A stretch of DNA of 64,000 nt, taken from contig CM055110.1 of the NCBI GenBank assembly GCA_029204225.1, positions 15,010,290 through 15,074,289 on the forward strand, given 5' to 3'. The notes under the pieces are model-generated. The model was not told the origin of the DNA and ran no database searches. It was given only the letters and a program-made list of their open reading frames with translations. Shown in pieces: positions 45,852 through 59,026 of this stretch (position 1 is its first letter; every line of letters begins with the position of its first letter). Source of the stretch: Diphasiastrum complanatum. Lineage: Eukaryota > Streptophyta > Lycopodiopsida > Lycopodiales > Lycopodiaceae. A program made the translations under genes and the position numbers.

Positions 45852-46122
45852 TGGTATCAAAGCATACTATCATAGTATCAGTGCTAGATCACTACTTCTT
45901 TATCTGAACCGTCAAGATATCAGACTTGTGATCTTTATCAGGGCCTAATACTATTTTGATATCAAAGCGAAAAGCTCTAATACTTGATATCTTTTGTGAT
46001 ATCAAAATAATATCATTTTCTTCAGTTCCTTTCATCCTTTCAGTATCAGATAGTTGATTTCATGTTGTTGGCATCACTACATCTTAGCATCATCGATACA
46101 ATCGACAGCAGACTAAGTTCCA

Positions 46123-49100
46123 GATGGATTCTCAAAGTAAAGCTGGTCTTATCGCAGACAAGCTGAATAGATCCAATTATCATTTGTGGAAATTTAAGAT
46201 GAAGACCTTGCTAATCGCCAACGAGTTATGAGATGTTGTTATAGGTATCGAAGTGAAACCTAAAGACGACACAGAAGACTCAAAATGAAAATCAAAGGAT
46301 GGTAAAGCTTTTGCGCTTATTATCCTTAGTATATCAGATACTGAAATTGGCCACATAGTTGAAGCTAAAACTTCGAAAGAAGTTTGGGACATCTTGCGCT
46401 CACTATATGATGTGAAAGATGTAACTACTGAGTTACATCTTTGAAGGAAATTCTTCACACTCAAGATGTCGAATAATGATTCTCTTCATAATCATATTAA
46501 TCAGTTTAAGAATCTCTTGCAACAAATGGCCGCTATTGGATCAATCATAGATGATCAAGACGCAATTATGACATTGCTTTCAAGCTTGCCCTCTACATAT
46601 GAGAACTGGGTGATGATCATCACGACACACTCAGATTTAACTTTTACCAGAGTTATCATTATGTTGTTGCAAGAAGATAATCGAAGAAGTCAAGACACTT
46701 TGTCTACCTCTTTGTCTCATGCTCTATATATCAACAAGGGCTCAAAACGATAGAAGCAAAAAAGCTCCAAGCAGACTGCATCGAATCAAAAACAGACTCA
46801 AGGTCAAGAACAATCATCGAATCCACATTCATTGAAGAAGAAGATATTTTGTAGGTATTACAAATGCCATAACCATGAGATCTAGGATTGCTGAATTCTC
46901 AAAGCGAAGAATGCAGCCAAGCAACCTGATCAACAAGCAAATACAATTACAACATCTCCTGAAGTCGAAATGGACGAAGGCACTTTTATGGTCAAAGACA
47001 AATACGTGAATTCAGCTAATTCATGGTTTTTGGATTCCGGATCTACACAACATATGACCAATCATTGTGAGATTTTCCAGTCCTATATGCCTTACAACAC
47101 AAAGAAGTATGTTCATCTTGGTGACGATAGTACTCACACTATCGAAGGTGAAGGTACTATAAGATTGAGATTCCAGCATGATCAGTTCAAACTACTGTCA
47201 AAAGCCTTGTATGTTCCTAAACTCTCTACGAATCTGTTATCAGTAAGTAGAATTACAGATTTAGGTAATAAGGGGGAGTTTGAGTCTGATCAATGCAGAA
47301 TTATTGATAGGAGTAATAAGATCCTTGCACTCGGCAAGAGGCATGGATACTTATATAGATTGGCACATTATTATTCTGATTCTAGTCAAGCCTTGAAAAC
47401 CTCTGTTATTGTCAATAAAGCATTACTATAGCATCATCGCTTAGGACACTTGAATTATGCATCTGTTTCGAACATGTCCAGACAATCCCTAGCACTTGAT
47501 CTCGACTATCCTTCTGGCAAAGTCGATCTCCCTATCTGCCATAGCTGCATCCTTGGAAAGCATACTAGGATTCCTTTTAGATCAAGTCATAGGCATGCAA
47601 CAAATGTTCTGTTAGATGTGTTCATACAGATATATGTGGACCTATGCAAACTCCTTCATTACTAGATGCAAAGTATTTCATTACCTTTATTGACGAATTC
47701 TCCAGAAGAACAATTGTTTACTTCATTAAACAAAAATCAGAGACTTTCATCAAGTTCAAACAATCCAAAGAGCATGTAGAAAATCAAACTGGTAAACGAA
47801 TCAAAGCAATGAGGTCAGATAACGGGGGAGAATACATCTCCACTGACTTCAAGGAGTAATGTCTTAACAACGACATTGAACAACAATACAGTACCTCCTA
47901 TTCGCCTCAATCAGATGGTTTTGCTGAGAGAAAGAACAAAACCTTAGTTGAATCGGCAAAGTGCATGTTATCACATGCGACACTTCCGAAGTCCTTCTGG
48001 ATTGAAGCTGTTTCAACAACAACCTATATTTAGAACAGATGTCCTACTAAAGGTCTCTCAAACAAAACACCATTCGAAGTTTGGACAGGTACCAAACCTC
48101 CTTTATCAAACTTACGAATTTTTGGATGTACTACTTATGCGCAGATTCCTCATGATCTCAGGAAAAAGCTTGACTTCCAGAGTATCAAATGTATTTTCAT
48201 TAGCTACACTACTTCAGATCAAGCCTACAAGTTGTTTGATCCCATCAAGTCGAAGATATTCACTGGCCGGGATATCATCTTCATCGAAGATCAGTTTATT
48301 GACCTCAAAGGAAAAGGCACAGCCCATCCAACTGACCTGGCAGATTCTCCTGACATATTGAACTTTCCACTTCCTTAGTCGACTATTCTCATTGAAGGTC
48401 CAAGCTCATCTACTTTTGATGAGAACAACAAATCAACGACGAACTAGAAGATGATGATGTTGCAGTTCAGCAACTACAATATGATAAAAATGAACAACTT
48501 CCTCTACTTCCCAGAATATCATCAAGAACTAGCATACCACCTACTGGTTACATCGACGAGTCTGCAACCTACCTTGTTCACGAGCCGACGATTATCGAAG
48601 CGGCACTCAGTCAGCCAGATTCTGATCTTTGGAAAGAATCTATAGATAAAGAGTATTCATTTCTTATCAAGAACCAGACATGGAAGATTGTCGAATTATT
48701 TGCTAGCAGATACGTAGTTGATTGCAAATGGATTTTCAAAGTCAAGTACAAAGTAGACGGAAGCATCAACAAAAGAAAAGCCTGACTTGTCGCCAGAGGA
48801 TTTTCTCAGGTATACAACGTCGATTACACTGAGACTTTCAGTCCAGTAGTCACGCAGTCTTCTATTCGACTTTTATTATCGTTTGCTACTGTAGCATATT
48901 TGGAAATATATCAAATGGATGTATAGACAACATATCTCAATGGAGTTATTGAAGAAGACATTTACATGGTGCAACCCGAAGGTTATATTATCGAGGGTAA
49001 ACACAATCATGTGTGTAAACTCCATAAGGTGCTGTATGGCTTGAAGCAATTTGCTCGAGCATGGTTTCAAAGGATCAATACCTTCCTTATTGACCACGAC

Positions 49101-50058
49101 TACACACCTAGCTCTTCAGATTCAATTGTTTACTTCAAGACAATGCAACAATCTTTTATCATGATCACTTTGTATGTGGATGATGCATTGCTTTTCAGCA
49201 ACAATATCGATTTGATAAAAGAGGCCAAGACAATGCTATCTTCCGAATTTGACATGACCGATCTGGGCGAAGCTCATTTCTGCCTTCGTATTCAAATCCA
49301 CAGAGACATAAATCGAAAGTTAGTCTACATTACTCAACAGAGATACATCTACATTATGTTAGTCAAATATAATCTGGTTAATTGCAAGTTAGCTCTCTCA
49401 CCAATGGAACCAAGTCTCAAATTGTCAAAGGACCAGTGTCCTCAAACAATTCAAAAAAAAGAGCCGATGCGTGAGTATCCTTATCATTCAATAATAGGAT
49501 CTCTTATGTACGCAATGATCTGTACCAGGCCAAACATAGCTTTTGCAGTTAGCTCCCTAAGTCAGTATATGACCAACTCTGGTGTAACACATTGGAAGGC
49601 TCTTATCATAGTCATTAGATATCTTTACTATGGACTTTTGCATTTGTTATGGAGCAGTCGACAATAGCAAACTCAATTTACTCATTGGTTTTACAGATGC
49701 AAGTTGGGCAGGAGATGTAGACACTCGTAGATCCATTTTCGGATTTACATTCTTTCTCAAGAATTGTCCTATTTCCTGGAACAGTCGCAAGCAATCTTCG
49801 ATAGCTCTATCTTCTATAGAATCGCAGTATATCGTAGTCTCACAAGCTACAAAGGAAGCGATTTGATTGAGAAACTTACTTTCAGATATCAGTTTGAATC
49901 AATATGCTCCGACATTATTATTTTGTGATAATCAAAGCGCCATTGCCTTATCAGCCAACCCTAGATTTCATTCTAGGAGTAAGCACATTGAACTGAAGTA
50001 TCAAGCAAAATTCTCAACAAAGAGGTCAGATTGCAGTACTGTCGAACGCAAAATATGA
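46123..50058 (+). pseudogene. Copia gag-pol polyprotein with multiple stops
   Basis: Gag starts MDSQSKAGLIADKLNRSNYH with stops at about 46228 and 46286. A degenerate knuckle (CRYYKCHNHE) is at about 46852. The protease motif WFLDSGSTQHMTNH is at about 47020. The integrase zinc region HHRLGHLNY...CHSCILGKH is at 47432-47570, and the core shows FITFIDEFSR and MRSDNGGEYIST at 47670-47850. The RT begins near 48620 (DLWKESIDKEYSFLIKNQTW), with box LYVDDALLFSNN at about 49170. RNase H has GFTDASWAGDVDTRRS (about 49690) and ends with LFCDNQSAIALSANPRFHSR. In-frame stops at about 47430, 47857, 48378, 48784, 48924 and 49864 inactivate it. Confidence 0.9.
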
Positions 50059-50163
50059 TAGCGGATACTTTTACTAAAGCATTAATCATGGATGCACACA
50101 GAAAGTTCTGTGCAGAACTAAGTTTAAAGGTCAAGGCATTCATGGATTCAGATTAAGGGAGAG

Positions 50164-50575
50164 TGTTAGATTATTCTCCTTCCTACTAATCAACTAATCA
50201 GTTTTTTAATCTTCATCCAACTGTTTATCCAGTTCTGCAGATTTTCTCATGTTTTTATACAGTCTGCAAAATTACAAGTGTTTTTACACAGTCTGCAAAA
50301 ATACACGGAGTTTGACAATGGTGTCGAGTTTTCTCTCTCTACGAAAACCCGACAATGTCACATTTTTGCCTTTTTTGTCTGTCAGAAATCTCGTGTAAAA
50401 ATGTCGCATTTTTTGCCTGTTAGAAATCTTGTATAAAACTGGAGTGTCACCTTTTTCGCATTTTTTGCCTGTCAGTAATTACGTGTGAAAATGCAATGTC
50501 ACCTTTACGCATTTTCCGCGTATTAGGAATTACGTGTAAAAATGCAGTGTTGTCTTTTTCTCATTTTTTGCCTAT
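50164..50575 (+). repeat. Copia 3' LTR, truncated
   Basis: It repeats the first about 410 bp of the 5' LTR, ending inside the minisatellite. Sequence from 50576 is unrelated, so the right part was lost. Confidence 0.85.
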
Positions 50576-51112
50576 TGAATGGATCTGAGGCTGAGCATCG
50601 AATTCCAATATCTAGAACTCAAAGTGAGTCAATTCCATTGGAGATTGGTGTTGTGTGACTTCATTTGCAGGTGTTTAGGTGTCTAAAACCAGAGGCAAAG
50701 TTGAATTCAATCCACATTACCAAGAGCAAGTTTTGCTTGCATGATTTCATAGAGGAGGCTTTATAGCATTCAAGGAGAGGGAAAATCAGAGATTTGGGGA
50801 CTCTTCAAGGCTGTTCTAAGAAGTTGATGACACCTCCTAAAGTGATTTAGGTTCACTTCTGCATCAAATTAGATCAAATTTTCATCAATTTGATGACATT
50901 TTGCTTGTGATTAGGTAGTAGATTGTGTTGCATCCTCGTTAAATTCCATTTAGATCTTTTGAAATGATTTTGGAAGGATAGATCATTTGGAAGCTTTTAT
51001 GTTCTTTGTAGAAAGAGGGACAATTCTACTAGTTTTGTCTACTTCAATCAAGCAGGTGCATTATTTCTAGTATTCTGTGATTTGATTTTGTTCAAGATCA
51101 TTCTTATAGGAA
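50576..51112. other. Unassigned flank
   Basis: No coding motif seen. It may be leader or LTR sequence of the copia gag fragment that follows. Confidence 0.4.
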
Positions 51113-51500
51113 GCATCTATAAATGCATATCTTTTGGACACTAATGAGAGGCTCAACAAAACTAAATATTCCATATGGAAAGTTAGAATGGAATCCATCA
51201 TGATCATGCAAGATCTAATGCAAATTGTAAATGTAAGGAGGATGAATCTATTCATCCTTGAGAAAACAAAAAGAGGTGCAATATTGCACTACATTGTATA
51301 AAAATGAATGTTGCCAATGAACTCTTAAGAGAGGTAGGAGATTGCACTTCGGCTACAGATACTTGGGAGACTTTACAAAAGGTCTATGAATCCAAAAACC
51401 AAACTAGGATATTAGCTTTAAAGAATCAAATCTATATCTGCTCCATTTATTTTTTCTTGTCAAGCATAGACTGGATCACTTGCGCAAGGCTTGAGACCAA
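51113..51500 (+). pseudogene. Copia gag fragment of a different family
   Basis: Contains YSIWKVRMESIMIMQDLMQIV-like sequence around 51166-51228. After a stop it continues with MNVANELLREVGDCTSATDT and KNQTRILALKNQIY, typical of the UBN2 gag domain. No protease or polymerase follows. Confidence 0.65.
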
Positions 51501-52074
51501 ACCGAGAGCATCACCAGAATAGCAAGAATCTTGCAATACATCTAGTATTGCATGTCTTGTTTACCAAATAAAGTAACGGTTGGTGATCCATATAAAATAC
51601 AAAGTGCATTTCCATGAGGTAGTGATGAAATTTTCGAACAGAAAAAATCATGGCTAACGTCCTCACATTTTGTTGTTGAATAATTTTTCTACGGATCTGT
51701 AAGCTGTCTGCTTGCAAATCATATAGGATAATCCTTTTTATAATCACCTGGCTGCGTCAAAACTGATCCAATGGTGTATTTCGAGGCATCCGTGTGAACA
51801 TGAAATTCAATTGTCCAATGTGGAAAATGCAGTATTGGTGCTGAAGTTAATGCTTTTTTTAATTTTTCAAAGGCTTCTAACGCCTCTATTGTCCAAATAG
51901 GAACAATAGTTAGTTTGTATATAGGTCGTGCTAAATCCGCAAAGAAGATAATAAAAATTCGATAGTAGTTCGCATGACCCATAAACACATAAACTCCACG
52001 AATTGTTGTTGGCGGTGGCAATTCCACAATAATCTTGAATTTAGAATAATCTGTGGCAATACCATGTCTCGATA

Positions 52075-52767
52075 TCACATGGCCAAGCACAACATCGTGG
52101 GAAACCCTATCTTGCGTTTTTCTAGATTTAGAGAAAGTTGATATTTGCGGCATCTTTCAAATACTTTCTCCAATCGATCTAGGTGGTCTGCATCTGTACT
52201 ATGGACTCCCAGGTCATCTAAGTAAATTTCAAGAAATTTTTGTAGATAATCATTAAAAGCAAATTGCATTACTCTTTGGAATGAACTCGGTGCATTACAG
52301 AGTCCAAACGACATTACTTTGTAAGCATAGGTGCCCCATTCTGTTGCAAAAGCGGTTTTGTGGTGATCTGCAGGTGCAATCTTAACCTGGTTGTAACCAC
52401 TAAATCCATCCAGAAAACTATAAGCTTCCGCTCCAGCAAGGCGATCCAAAATGCTTTCAGTAAAAGGTAACGAAAAGTGATCCTTCCGCGTCACTTTGTT
52501 CAACGCCTTGAGATTCACACAGATTCTTAATTTCCCATTCTTCTTAGGAACAATGACAATCAGTGAGATCCATTCGGTATGTTCAATCTCATAAATGAAA
52601 TCGGCGTCAAGCAATTTCTGAAGCTCTTTCTTTATCAGATTTGCAACATTAGGAATACAACGATAGAACTTTGTAACCTTTGGAACAGAATTAGGTACTA
52701 AATGTATGGTATGTTCAATAACTGATGTCGAAATACCTTTCAGATCTTGATAGTCCATGCAAAGCAA
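52075..52767 (-). pseudogene. Gypsy RT of the second lineage
   Basis: A 230-codon open stretch with IVPKKNGKLRICVNLKALNK, GFSGYNQVKIAPADHHKTAF, SFGLCNAPSSFQRVMQFAF and the box EIYLDDLGVHS. It is the longest intact RT domain in the window, but flanking domains are out of frame. Confidence 0.88.
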
Positions 52768-53545
52768 TTTTCATACTTAATAAGTAACATGCGGAGTGCT
52801 TGATACTGTTCAGGATTATGTTGTGATCCAACTTGTACAATCTTATCCGGTTCTCCTGGTTCAGCAAGGTTCATTGGCTGTGTCTTAGCTGGGCCATCGT
52901 AAACATCTTTCGAGTCTGGCACGTGTTCTTCAGGTTCACGATGTGCTTTAGGTAACATAATAACCACATCATCCAATGTATAACAATTAAAATGCTCGGG
53001 CATATCATGCTGGACTACATCTGCTTGTTCTTTTTCGAAATCGATCGTGGAGGTGAATTCGGACTTGTAGAATCATCCGCAACTTTCCCTTTGTCTTTAT
53101 CCAGTAAGGGTGGCACATTCCCTGAATCAGTCTTTTGAGGAGGATTTTCCCATTTCAGGATCATATTATAATGTTGTTTGGCTTGTTTCTTCGTCATTGA
53201 CCCTGTGATCCTGTCTTCCTTCAATATAACTGCTTTGGGTGACTTTATTGTTGGTTCATCAGAAACATTACGCACTCCAAATCTGGTCGGATCTATATGA
53301 TTTAGAATCTGCTCATCCGTAAGTTCTGCATTGTCATCATAAGTCAAGGCATGACTCACAGTATGAGCTCATCTTCAATCGGATCTGGTATAGGTTCCAT
53401 TGATATCCAAGCTGCATTTAGCACATTCAATGGAAAAGTGATTGGTGTATCCAAAGTTCGATCTAATAATGAAATCTCGTTCAAATCTGACTGTTTATCT
53501 TGTTGACACATATATCCTGCTGTACAATCAATCGTTGCAAGAGCT

Positions 53546-54004
53546 TCATTCCAGTATAGTATCCATTTGAGAATCATAATGAGCTCCCAAATTTTTCTTT
53601 GGTCGGTCACAAGTATGATCCATTGTTGATGAGTTATCATCCTCTTTTTGAACCACTGGTTTGATAGTCCAAGTTGTAGGGTCAACTTTGACTGCACGTT
53701 TACGATTTTCAAAAATAATTTTTCCGGTACCCCAATTATGAATTACTTGCGCAACTCGTAACCATGGACTTCCAAATAGGACTCGATAGACATTTGGTGC
53801 TTCTGGTAAGTCCATTACTATGAAAGTAATGACAAATTGTACTCCCGCAATTCTGACAGGTATATCTTCAACCATTCCTCGCGGACGAACTGTCGTTTCA
53901 TTAGCTAGCTTAATGGCAAAAGTCGCAGACTTGATCTTTGTAAGGTCCCATTTTGCACATAACTTTGTAGAGATCAGGTTAACTCCTGAACTACCATCTA
54001 TCAT
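53546..54004 (-). pseudogene. Retropepsin-like domain of the second gypsy lineage
   Basis: It contains MIDGSSGVNLISTKLC where the active site DSG/DTG is expected, and further on RVLFGSPWLRVAQVIHNWGT. The DGSSGVN form resembles protease regions of some plant gypsy lineages; assignment is by position and pattern. Confidence 0.6.
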
Positions 54005-54445
54005 AGCTGTTTCCTTAGAAAATTGTCTATGCTGTATCGGCAGAGTCAGATTTTTTTGTTCACTTTCCCAAGTGGCTCCGACAGGAGTACTTCATTAGAT
54101 TCTTCAAATCTCGCACAAAAAAGTGGCTCTTGATGGACTTCTGGTTTAGCTTGAGCTAACTTTTGCGCTAAGACTTCTTTTGCTTTTGGCACCAACTTCA
54201 GGAACTCTCCCAATGAAATATTGATCTTGCTAGACAAAATATTCATGAGTAGTTTGCGGCGTTTCCGGTTCAGTCATCTTGAAGGGTTCTTCATGATGAT
54301 GCAAACGATCATTCATACCTGTACTTGAATTTCTTGGTGGCTGCAATGGTGAAGAATGAACTTCGACTATTGCTTTAGCAACTTCAAGCTCATCTTCTTC
54401 TTGCAGATGTTTAATCCATTGCCTCATATCCTCGTTTTTCTGCAT

Positions 54446-55600
54446 GAAGATTAGAATAGACTCCAGATGATATTGGTATATCAGTTAATGGTATAGAATC
54501 AGTAGGTAGTAGATTCGCTAATGGTTCTTTCTGCTTATGTGCTCTGGTGACCACCATCAAGGGTACACAATTCAATCAATCGACTTCTCAAAGAATGAAA
54601 AATGTCTCAGAATCCAAATCAGAATGCATCAGATTTGACCCAAATTTTGACAGAGACTTGATCTGGAAAATCAGAACCTAAAAATAGTACTGGCGAAGGT
54701 TCCCTAGGTGAAGATTGGCTCGGCGAAGGTTCAGCAGTGCTATTTTGGAAAAAAACTCTCTAATCAATTTTTCTGACAATTTCTAAGAAAATAACCTTCG
54801 CTGACCTCTTGGATGCAAGATCTGACACAGATAAAACTAGGGTAAACCCGACGAAGGTTTCTGACATAAAAAAACACAGTTTCTGTAGTTTGGCGAGAGT
54901 AAAAATCAAGATTTTCTACGATCTGGACAAGAAGAATCTTTGTCGAACTCAAAAATAGTATTTTACTATAAATAGAAAGTTCTGGAAATCTGACGAAGGT
55001 TTTGACGAAGGATCAAGAGTAATACTAGTATTTTTGCAAAAAAGTGACTTTTTTGACAAAAATATGGCAATATGACAAATGATCCTCTGAAAACCCTTCT
55101 ATTTTTAGTATTATTGGCAGTAGATAGATCCGAATTACATCTATGCATAGTGAATCAAGCGAAGGTTCTTTTTCTGTATTTTTTTTTTTGATAATTTTTT
55201 GGTGTTTTTTGACAATTTTTCTGATGTTTCTGAAAATCTGCTGGGAATTAATCTTCGCCCTTCAGACTAAAGTATCTGTGATCAAAACCAAATGTGTCTG
55301 CAACTCGATGAAGGTTTTCTTAAAGAGGGCAAAAAGTTATTAGCTCTGATGACGATTTTTGTCTCTTTTTGACCAAAATCTGGCAGATTTGACCGATTTT
55401 TGTTCCAAATCCCTCTCACTCATTAACTAGAGTTAGGATTGCCTTGGGATCCGCAAACCCTTGAACATGTATATATAGTTGATGATCTCTCACCAAAGTC
55501 AATCAAGCAAATTCATGATTTTCTTCTCATATTGGTACATTTGCTCTCTATGTTCATAATTCTTTGTGTACTTGTGATTTCTAATCATTGTAGGATTGAA
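54446..55600. other. AT-rich stretch with recurrent GAAGGTT motif
   Basis: No gene seen. The motif GCGAAGGTT, GACGAAGGTT or GATGAAGGTT recurs at least six times between about 54690 and 55320, in otherwise irregular sequence. It may be leader or LTR sequence of the gypsy element to its left. Confidence 0.4.
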
Positions 55601-55664
55601 TGTGGGTCGGGTGTATAGTGCTCAGACTATGGGAGTTCGTACATTCACACGTGTGAAGGCTTCT

Positions 55665-56086
55665 TCAAGGATTTGGGCCATTTAGTGAGGTCAAGCATAG
55701 ATTTTTGATGGATTCTGATGGTGCAACTTGTGTTAACATAATGGAACCATAATCTATTGTTTTCCTCATCATTTCAAGTGTTTTAGGATCACTTTCTGCT
55801 GTAATTTTCACATTTATGAACATTGCAGAATTAAACCTTGAGTAGTCATCTATGAAGGTGATAAAGTAAAGGGAACCACCATGGGATGGTGCTTGCATAG
55901 GACCACATAAATCACTATGTATGAGCTCAAGAACATCTCTGGATCTAATACATTGACCTTTGGTGATTTTCTTCTAGAGTGCTTGGTTGAAATGCAAGAT
56001 TCGCATACAAAAGGATTCAAAAGATGATGTGGGATAGACCAGCTGCGTTGATCATTAAATAATATAACACATATATCTTGAGACAC
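55665..56086 (-). pseudogene. Copia integrase fragment
   Basis: Two overlapping minus-strand frames encode a zinc-region end (NPFVCESCISTKHSRRKSPK) and an integrase core start (GGSLYFITFIDDYSRFN) of a Ty1/copia polyprotein. Only about 140 codons remain. Confidence 0.75.
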
Positions 56087-56348
56087 TTATAATTTATAAA
56101 TCTAGTTTTTTTAAAGTGAGCAAGAACATCACGATTTCGTGACCTCCTAAAAGCCTTTTTTGATATTGAATACCATTTTAATTTAGAGATGGGGCTTGGG
56201 TCCCGTATTAAATATTATTTAGTGTGAGGCCTAAAAGGCCATTTCAAAGCTTAGGACCCATTTAAAGGCTAGGCCTTCTATTAAGGGTATTACTTGAGAG
56301 GATGTCTATTGCGCCGTTTGGAACCCCTACCTCTTGGAGAGGCTATGC

Positions 56349-56383
56349 ACTCTCTCTCTCTCTCTCATGCACGCGCACGCATG

Positions 56384-56440
<57 letters not shown>
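56349..56440. repeat. (CT)n, then mixed CACG, then (AC)n
   Basis: CT at 56350-56366, ACGCGCACGC-type bases, then about 25 AC units to 56440. A (TG)n tract follows at 56504-56527. Confidence 0.9.
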
Positions 56441-56442
<2 letters not shown>

Positions 56443-56795
56443 CACTGCATCTTTTTAATATCATCACTATCTATCTATGTGTGTACAATGGTTTATTTGG
56501 GGGTGTGTGTGTGTGTGTGTGTGTGTGTTCTCTATTGAAGTCATTTGTTTTTGTAGATCTCATGGAGTTGACATCATTGTTTTTTTGCAGGTCTTGCAAC
56601 TTCCATTCTAGTCAACATGGTTTTTTTATTTGCAAATTATGGACGGTTACTTTCTAGTGTTCGTTTTATTTGGTATGGTTGGTTTATGGAGAACTCTTGC
56701 AACTGGCATTCTTGTCATTACTTTAAAGACGATGATAAGGACTTCAAAGTTGTTGTAGCTTACATCTTTATTGCAGAAATCAATTTTGTTTTATG

Positions 56796-56862
<67 letters not shown>

Positions 56863-57707
56863 GCATACTATTTATCGTAGCAGGCCGTTCAGATTCTATC
56901 TTTTAAGTCAACAAAGTGTGAGTAACAAACAGGTAGCTATAGAATCACACAATTACTTTTTGGGGTCCTATATCGTGCAATATAATATAGACACCAAAAA
57001 GGAGCAAAAAATTTGGCCAATGACAATTAAGATTATTGCCTTTTGAGATACAAAATTCTTGAGCTCTATTGGATGAAAATGATTGAGATAGAAACTTTTG
57101 CAAGGGTAAACTTTTTGCATATTGGAAACCATGGCCAATGAATTTTGTTTTATTTCTTTGTATATTTTAAATATCCCTGGCAATATTTTAATAATGAAAT
57201 GTCACTTCAACTGCTACAACACCATACAATCAAACTCACTTTCAAATGCCATAACACTATAAAAATTACCATGAAATAAATGATAAAAAACTTCCACAAA
57301 GAAAAGTGATAACAAGTGCCCTAAAATTACTTAGTAAGAGATAACCATTTTTTAAAAAATAAAAAGAAAAGAAAATAAGTCCTGTATAGCTTGGCCGCAA
57401 ATACCCAGTGAATTATATAACGCCTTCATGCTTGGATTTTGTCTTGAATGTTCAGATCTTGACACGTTTTTATAATAAACCATTGAAAATAATCCAAGTG
57501 GTATGTATGCCACATGGCAAAAATCAAAGTGATTGGGTGAGCCGTTAAGCACCATGTGTCTAGAGGCTCTAATGTCTTCAAGCCAAATAAGTCTCTATAT
57601 GTGGGTTTGCATGGAGCTAGTTATTCGGATCTGTGATCCCCTCTTGCTCTATGGAAAGTCTTGTATGTCAGTTTCGGCGACTTTTTTTTACTTCCCAACC
57701 TATAAAC
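56441..57707. other. No gene seen; (CT)n at 56799-56859
   Basis: AT-rich sequence with a 30-unit CT tract. No LINE hairpin precedes the tract. Open frames here come from simple repeats. Confidence 0.5.
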
Positions 57708-58152
57708 CAGTGTTGGGTGGGTATCAAAATATTTGATACCAGCCAAATCATGGTGTTGCGGTTTTTAAAAAAAGTTAATACCAGTTGGGTATCAATATAA
57801 GGAGGTATAGGAGTTGTAGACGGGTATAAATTGGACCGGTATCACAAGGGTGATACTAGCCGGTTATCAACCCGGTATAAACTTGTACGAATTGCTAAAA
57901 ACATTCTTTTAAAAGAATAATATCATAGTTTAAGATATAAAAAATTTCAAATATAAAAAAAATATTAAAAATAGTAATACTATTGATATCATGGCAAAAA
58001 TTCACAAAATCACTCAAACTTGGGTATCAACATGAATGGTAAAATAATTAATACTCGGTGTCCAAAAATATACTAGTAAGGTAGGTTTTATAATACCATG
58101 TTGATACCCATTATTAATACCAGTTGCGACCCTATATACCCACCCAACAATG
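57708..58152. mobile_element. Non-autonomous hAT-like MITE (445 bp)
   Basis: The terminal inverted repeats are CAGTGTTGGGTGGGTAT (left) and, reverse-complemented, CATTGTTGGGTGGGTAT (right), 16 of 17 identical. The flanking 8-bp direct repeats are CTATAAAC (57700-57707) and CTATAAGC (58153-58160). The 8-bp duplication and CANTG ends are hAT features. It has no coding capacity. Confidence 0.8.
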
Positions 58153-58439
58153 CTATAAGCCCTATTCTCATGAGTATCTAATCCTCTCTTTCCTCCTGTT
58201 TAGGGTTTTGATCTAAAACCTGCTCCGGAGTCTTTTAGGGCAGAAGCGCACAGTCTGTCGTACAGCGGTTTACCGGCACCTGCCGGTCATCCCAAGTTAC
58301 TAAGTCTGCGAGGCTACCCTAAACGGCAACGTGGACTAATTGGCATATACGAATGCACTTTGTCAATGAGTTCCCACGTTCTCTCTCCCTCCCTTTTGTT
58401 AATGACACGCTATTGACTCCCGTAGGAGTTTGTGGCCAG

Positions 58440-58797
58440 CGTCCAGATACTGCCACGTTTCAAAATATCCCGTTGAAAAGATTCTATGGCAGGCGTGGCA
58501 AACATCCAACCGCCCGGGCGCACACTGTCTCGTGCCTTTAAGCCATATTTTGTCGCCCCCCCTTTTATCTGGACGACGCGATGACTTAAAGCCCGCCACT
58601 ACGATTTAGTCATAAACTTTTAAGCCACATTTCTCTCTCCTCTTTTATCTGGACGACGAGATGACTTAAATCCCACCGTTACGATTTGTCACAGACTTCC
58701 AGATACTGCCACGTATGTACCAATAAACCGTGGAAAAGGCGCCAGGTGGCAATGGAACGCCTGGCAAAAATCCAATCAGGCGTAAGATATTTCGTGC
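58440..58797. repeat. Duplicated blocks in the VPS13 (second gene) promoter
   Basis: CCAGATACTGCCACGT occurs at about 58443 and 58700. CTTTTATCTGGACGACG, GATGACTTAAA and TACGATTT occur at about 58560-58607 and 58640-58690. The layout is A-B-B'-A' with substitutions. Each A block holds a CACGT core, which could bind bZIP/bHLH factors; that is inference. Confidence 0.75.
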
Positions 58798-59026
58798 TCT
58801 CTCTCTCTCTCTCTCTTTTTCTCTCTGTCTCTCTCGCGTGTTCTTTGCAAGCCCGTATCTCAAAGAAACCCCCGCGCTTTCCTTACGATCAAGAACCGGT
58901 CGATCTGGTGGCGATGGCTTCCACAAGCATCTATCGACTGGATATTTGAGAATGAACGAGCCTGCGATAAGCGGATCTGAGATGGAAGATAAGAGCGCTG
59001 TCCAGGTCTTCGTCTTGCTGCAGATG

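Larger units (their letters stand above)
44638..50575 (+). mobile_element. Ty1/copia retrotransposon, 5' LTR complete, 3' LTR truncated
   Basis: 5' LTR 44638-45851, primer-binding site TGGTATCAAAGC at 45852 (copia initiator-Met type), gag, protease, integrase, RT, RNase H (the Ty1 order), purine tract TTAAGGGAGAG (50153-50163), 3' LTR from 50164. The 3' LTR stops near 50575 in the internal repeats. Stop codons in gag, integrase and RT make it non-autonomous. It lies between the U-box gene and the second VPS13 gene. Confidence 0.9.
51511..54445 (-). mobile_element. Ty3/gypsy element, second lineage, gag end to RNase H
   Basis: On the minus strand: a gag/linker part (54445-54046; ISLGEFLKLVPKAKEVLAQK), a protease-like domain (54004-53546; MIDGSSGVNLISTKLC), a linker, RT (52767-52075) and RNase H (52153-51511; HVHTDASKYTIGSVLTQPGD, then FYMDHQPLLYLVNKT). 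It differs from the two intronic gypsy elements in its protease and RT sequence. Frameshifts separate most domains. No LTR pair was identified. Confidence 0.8.
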
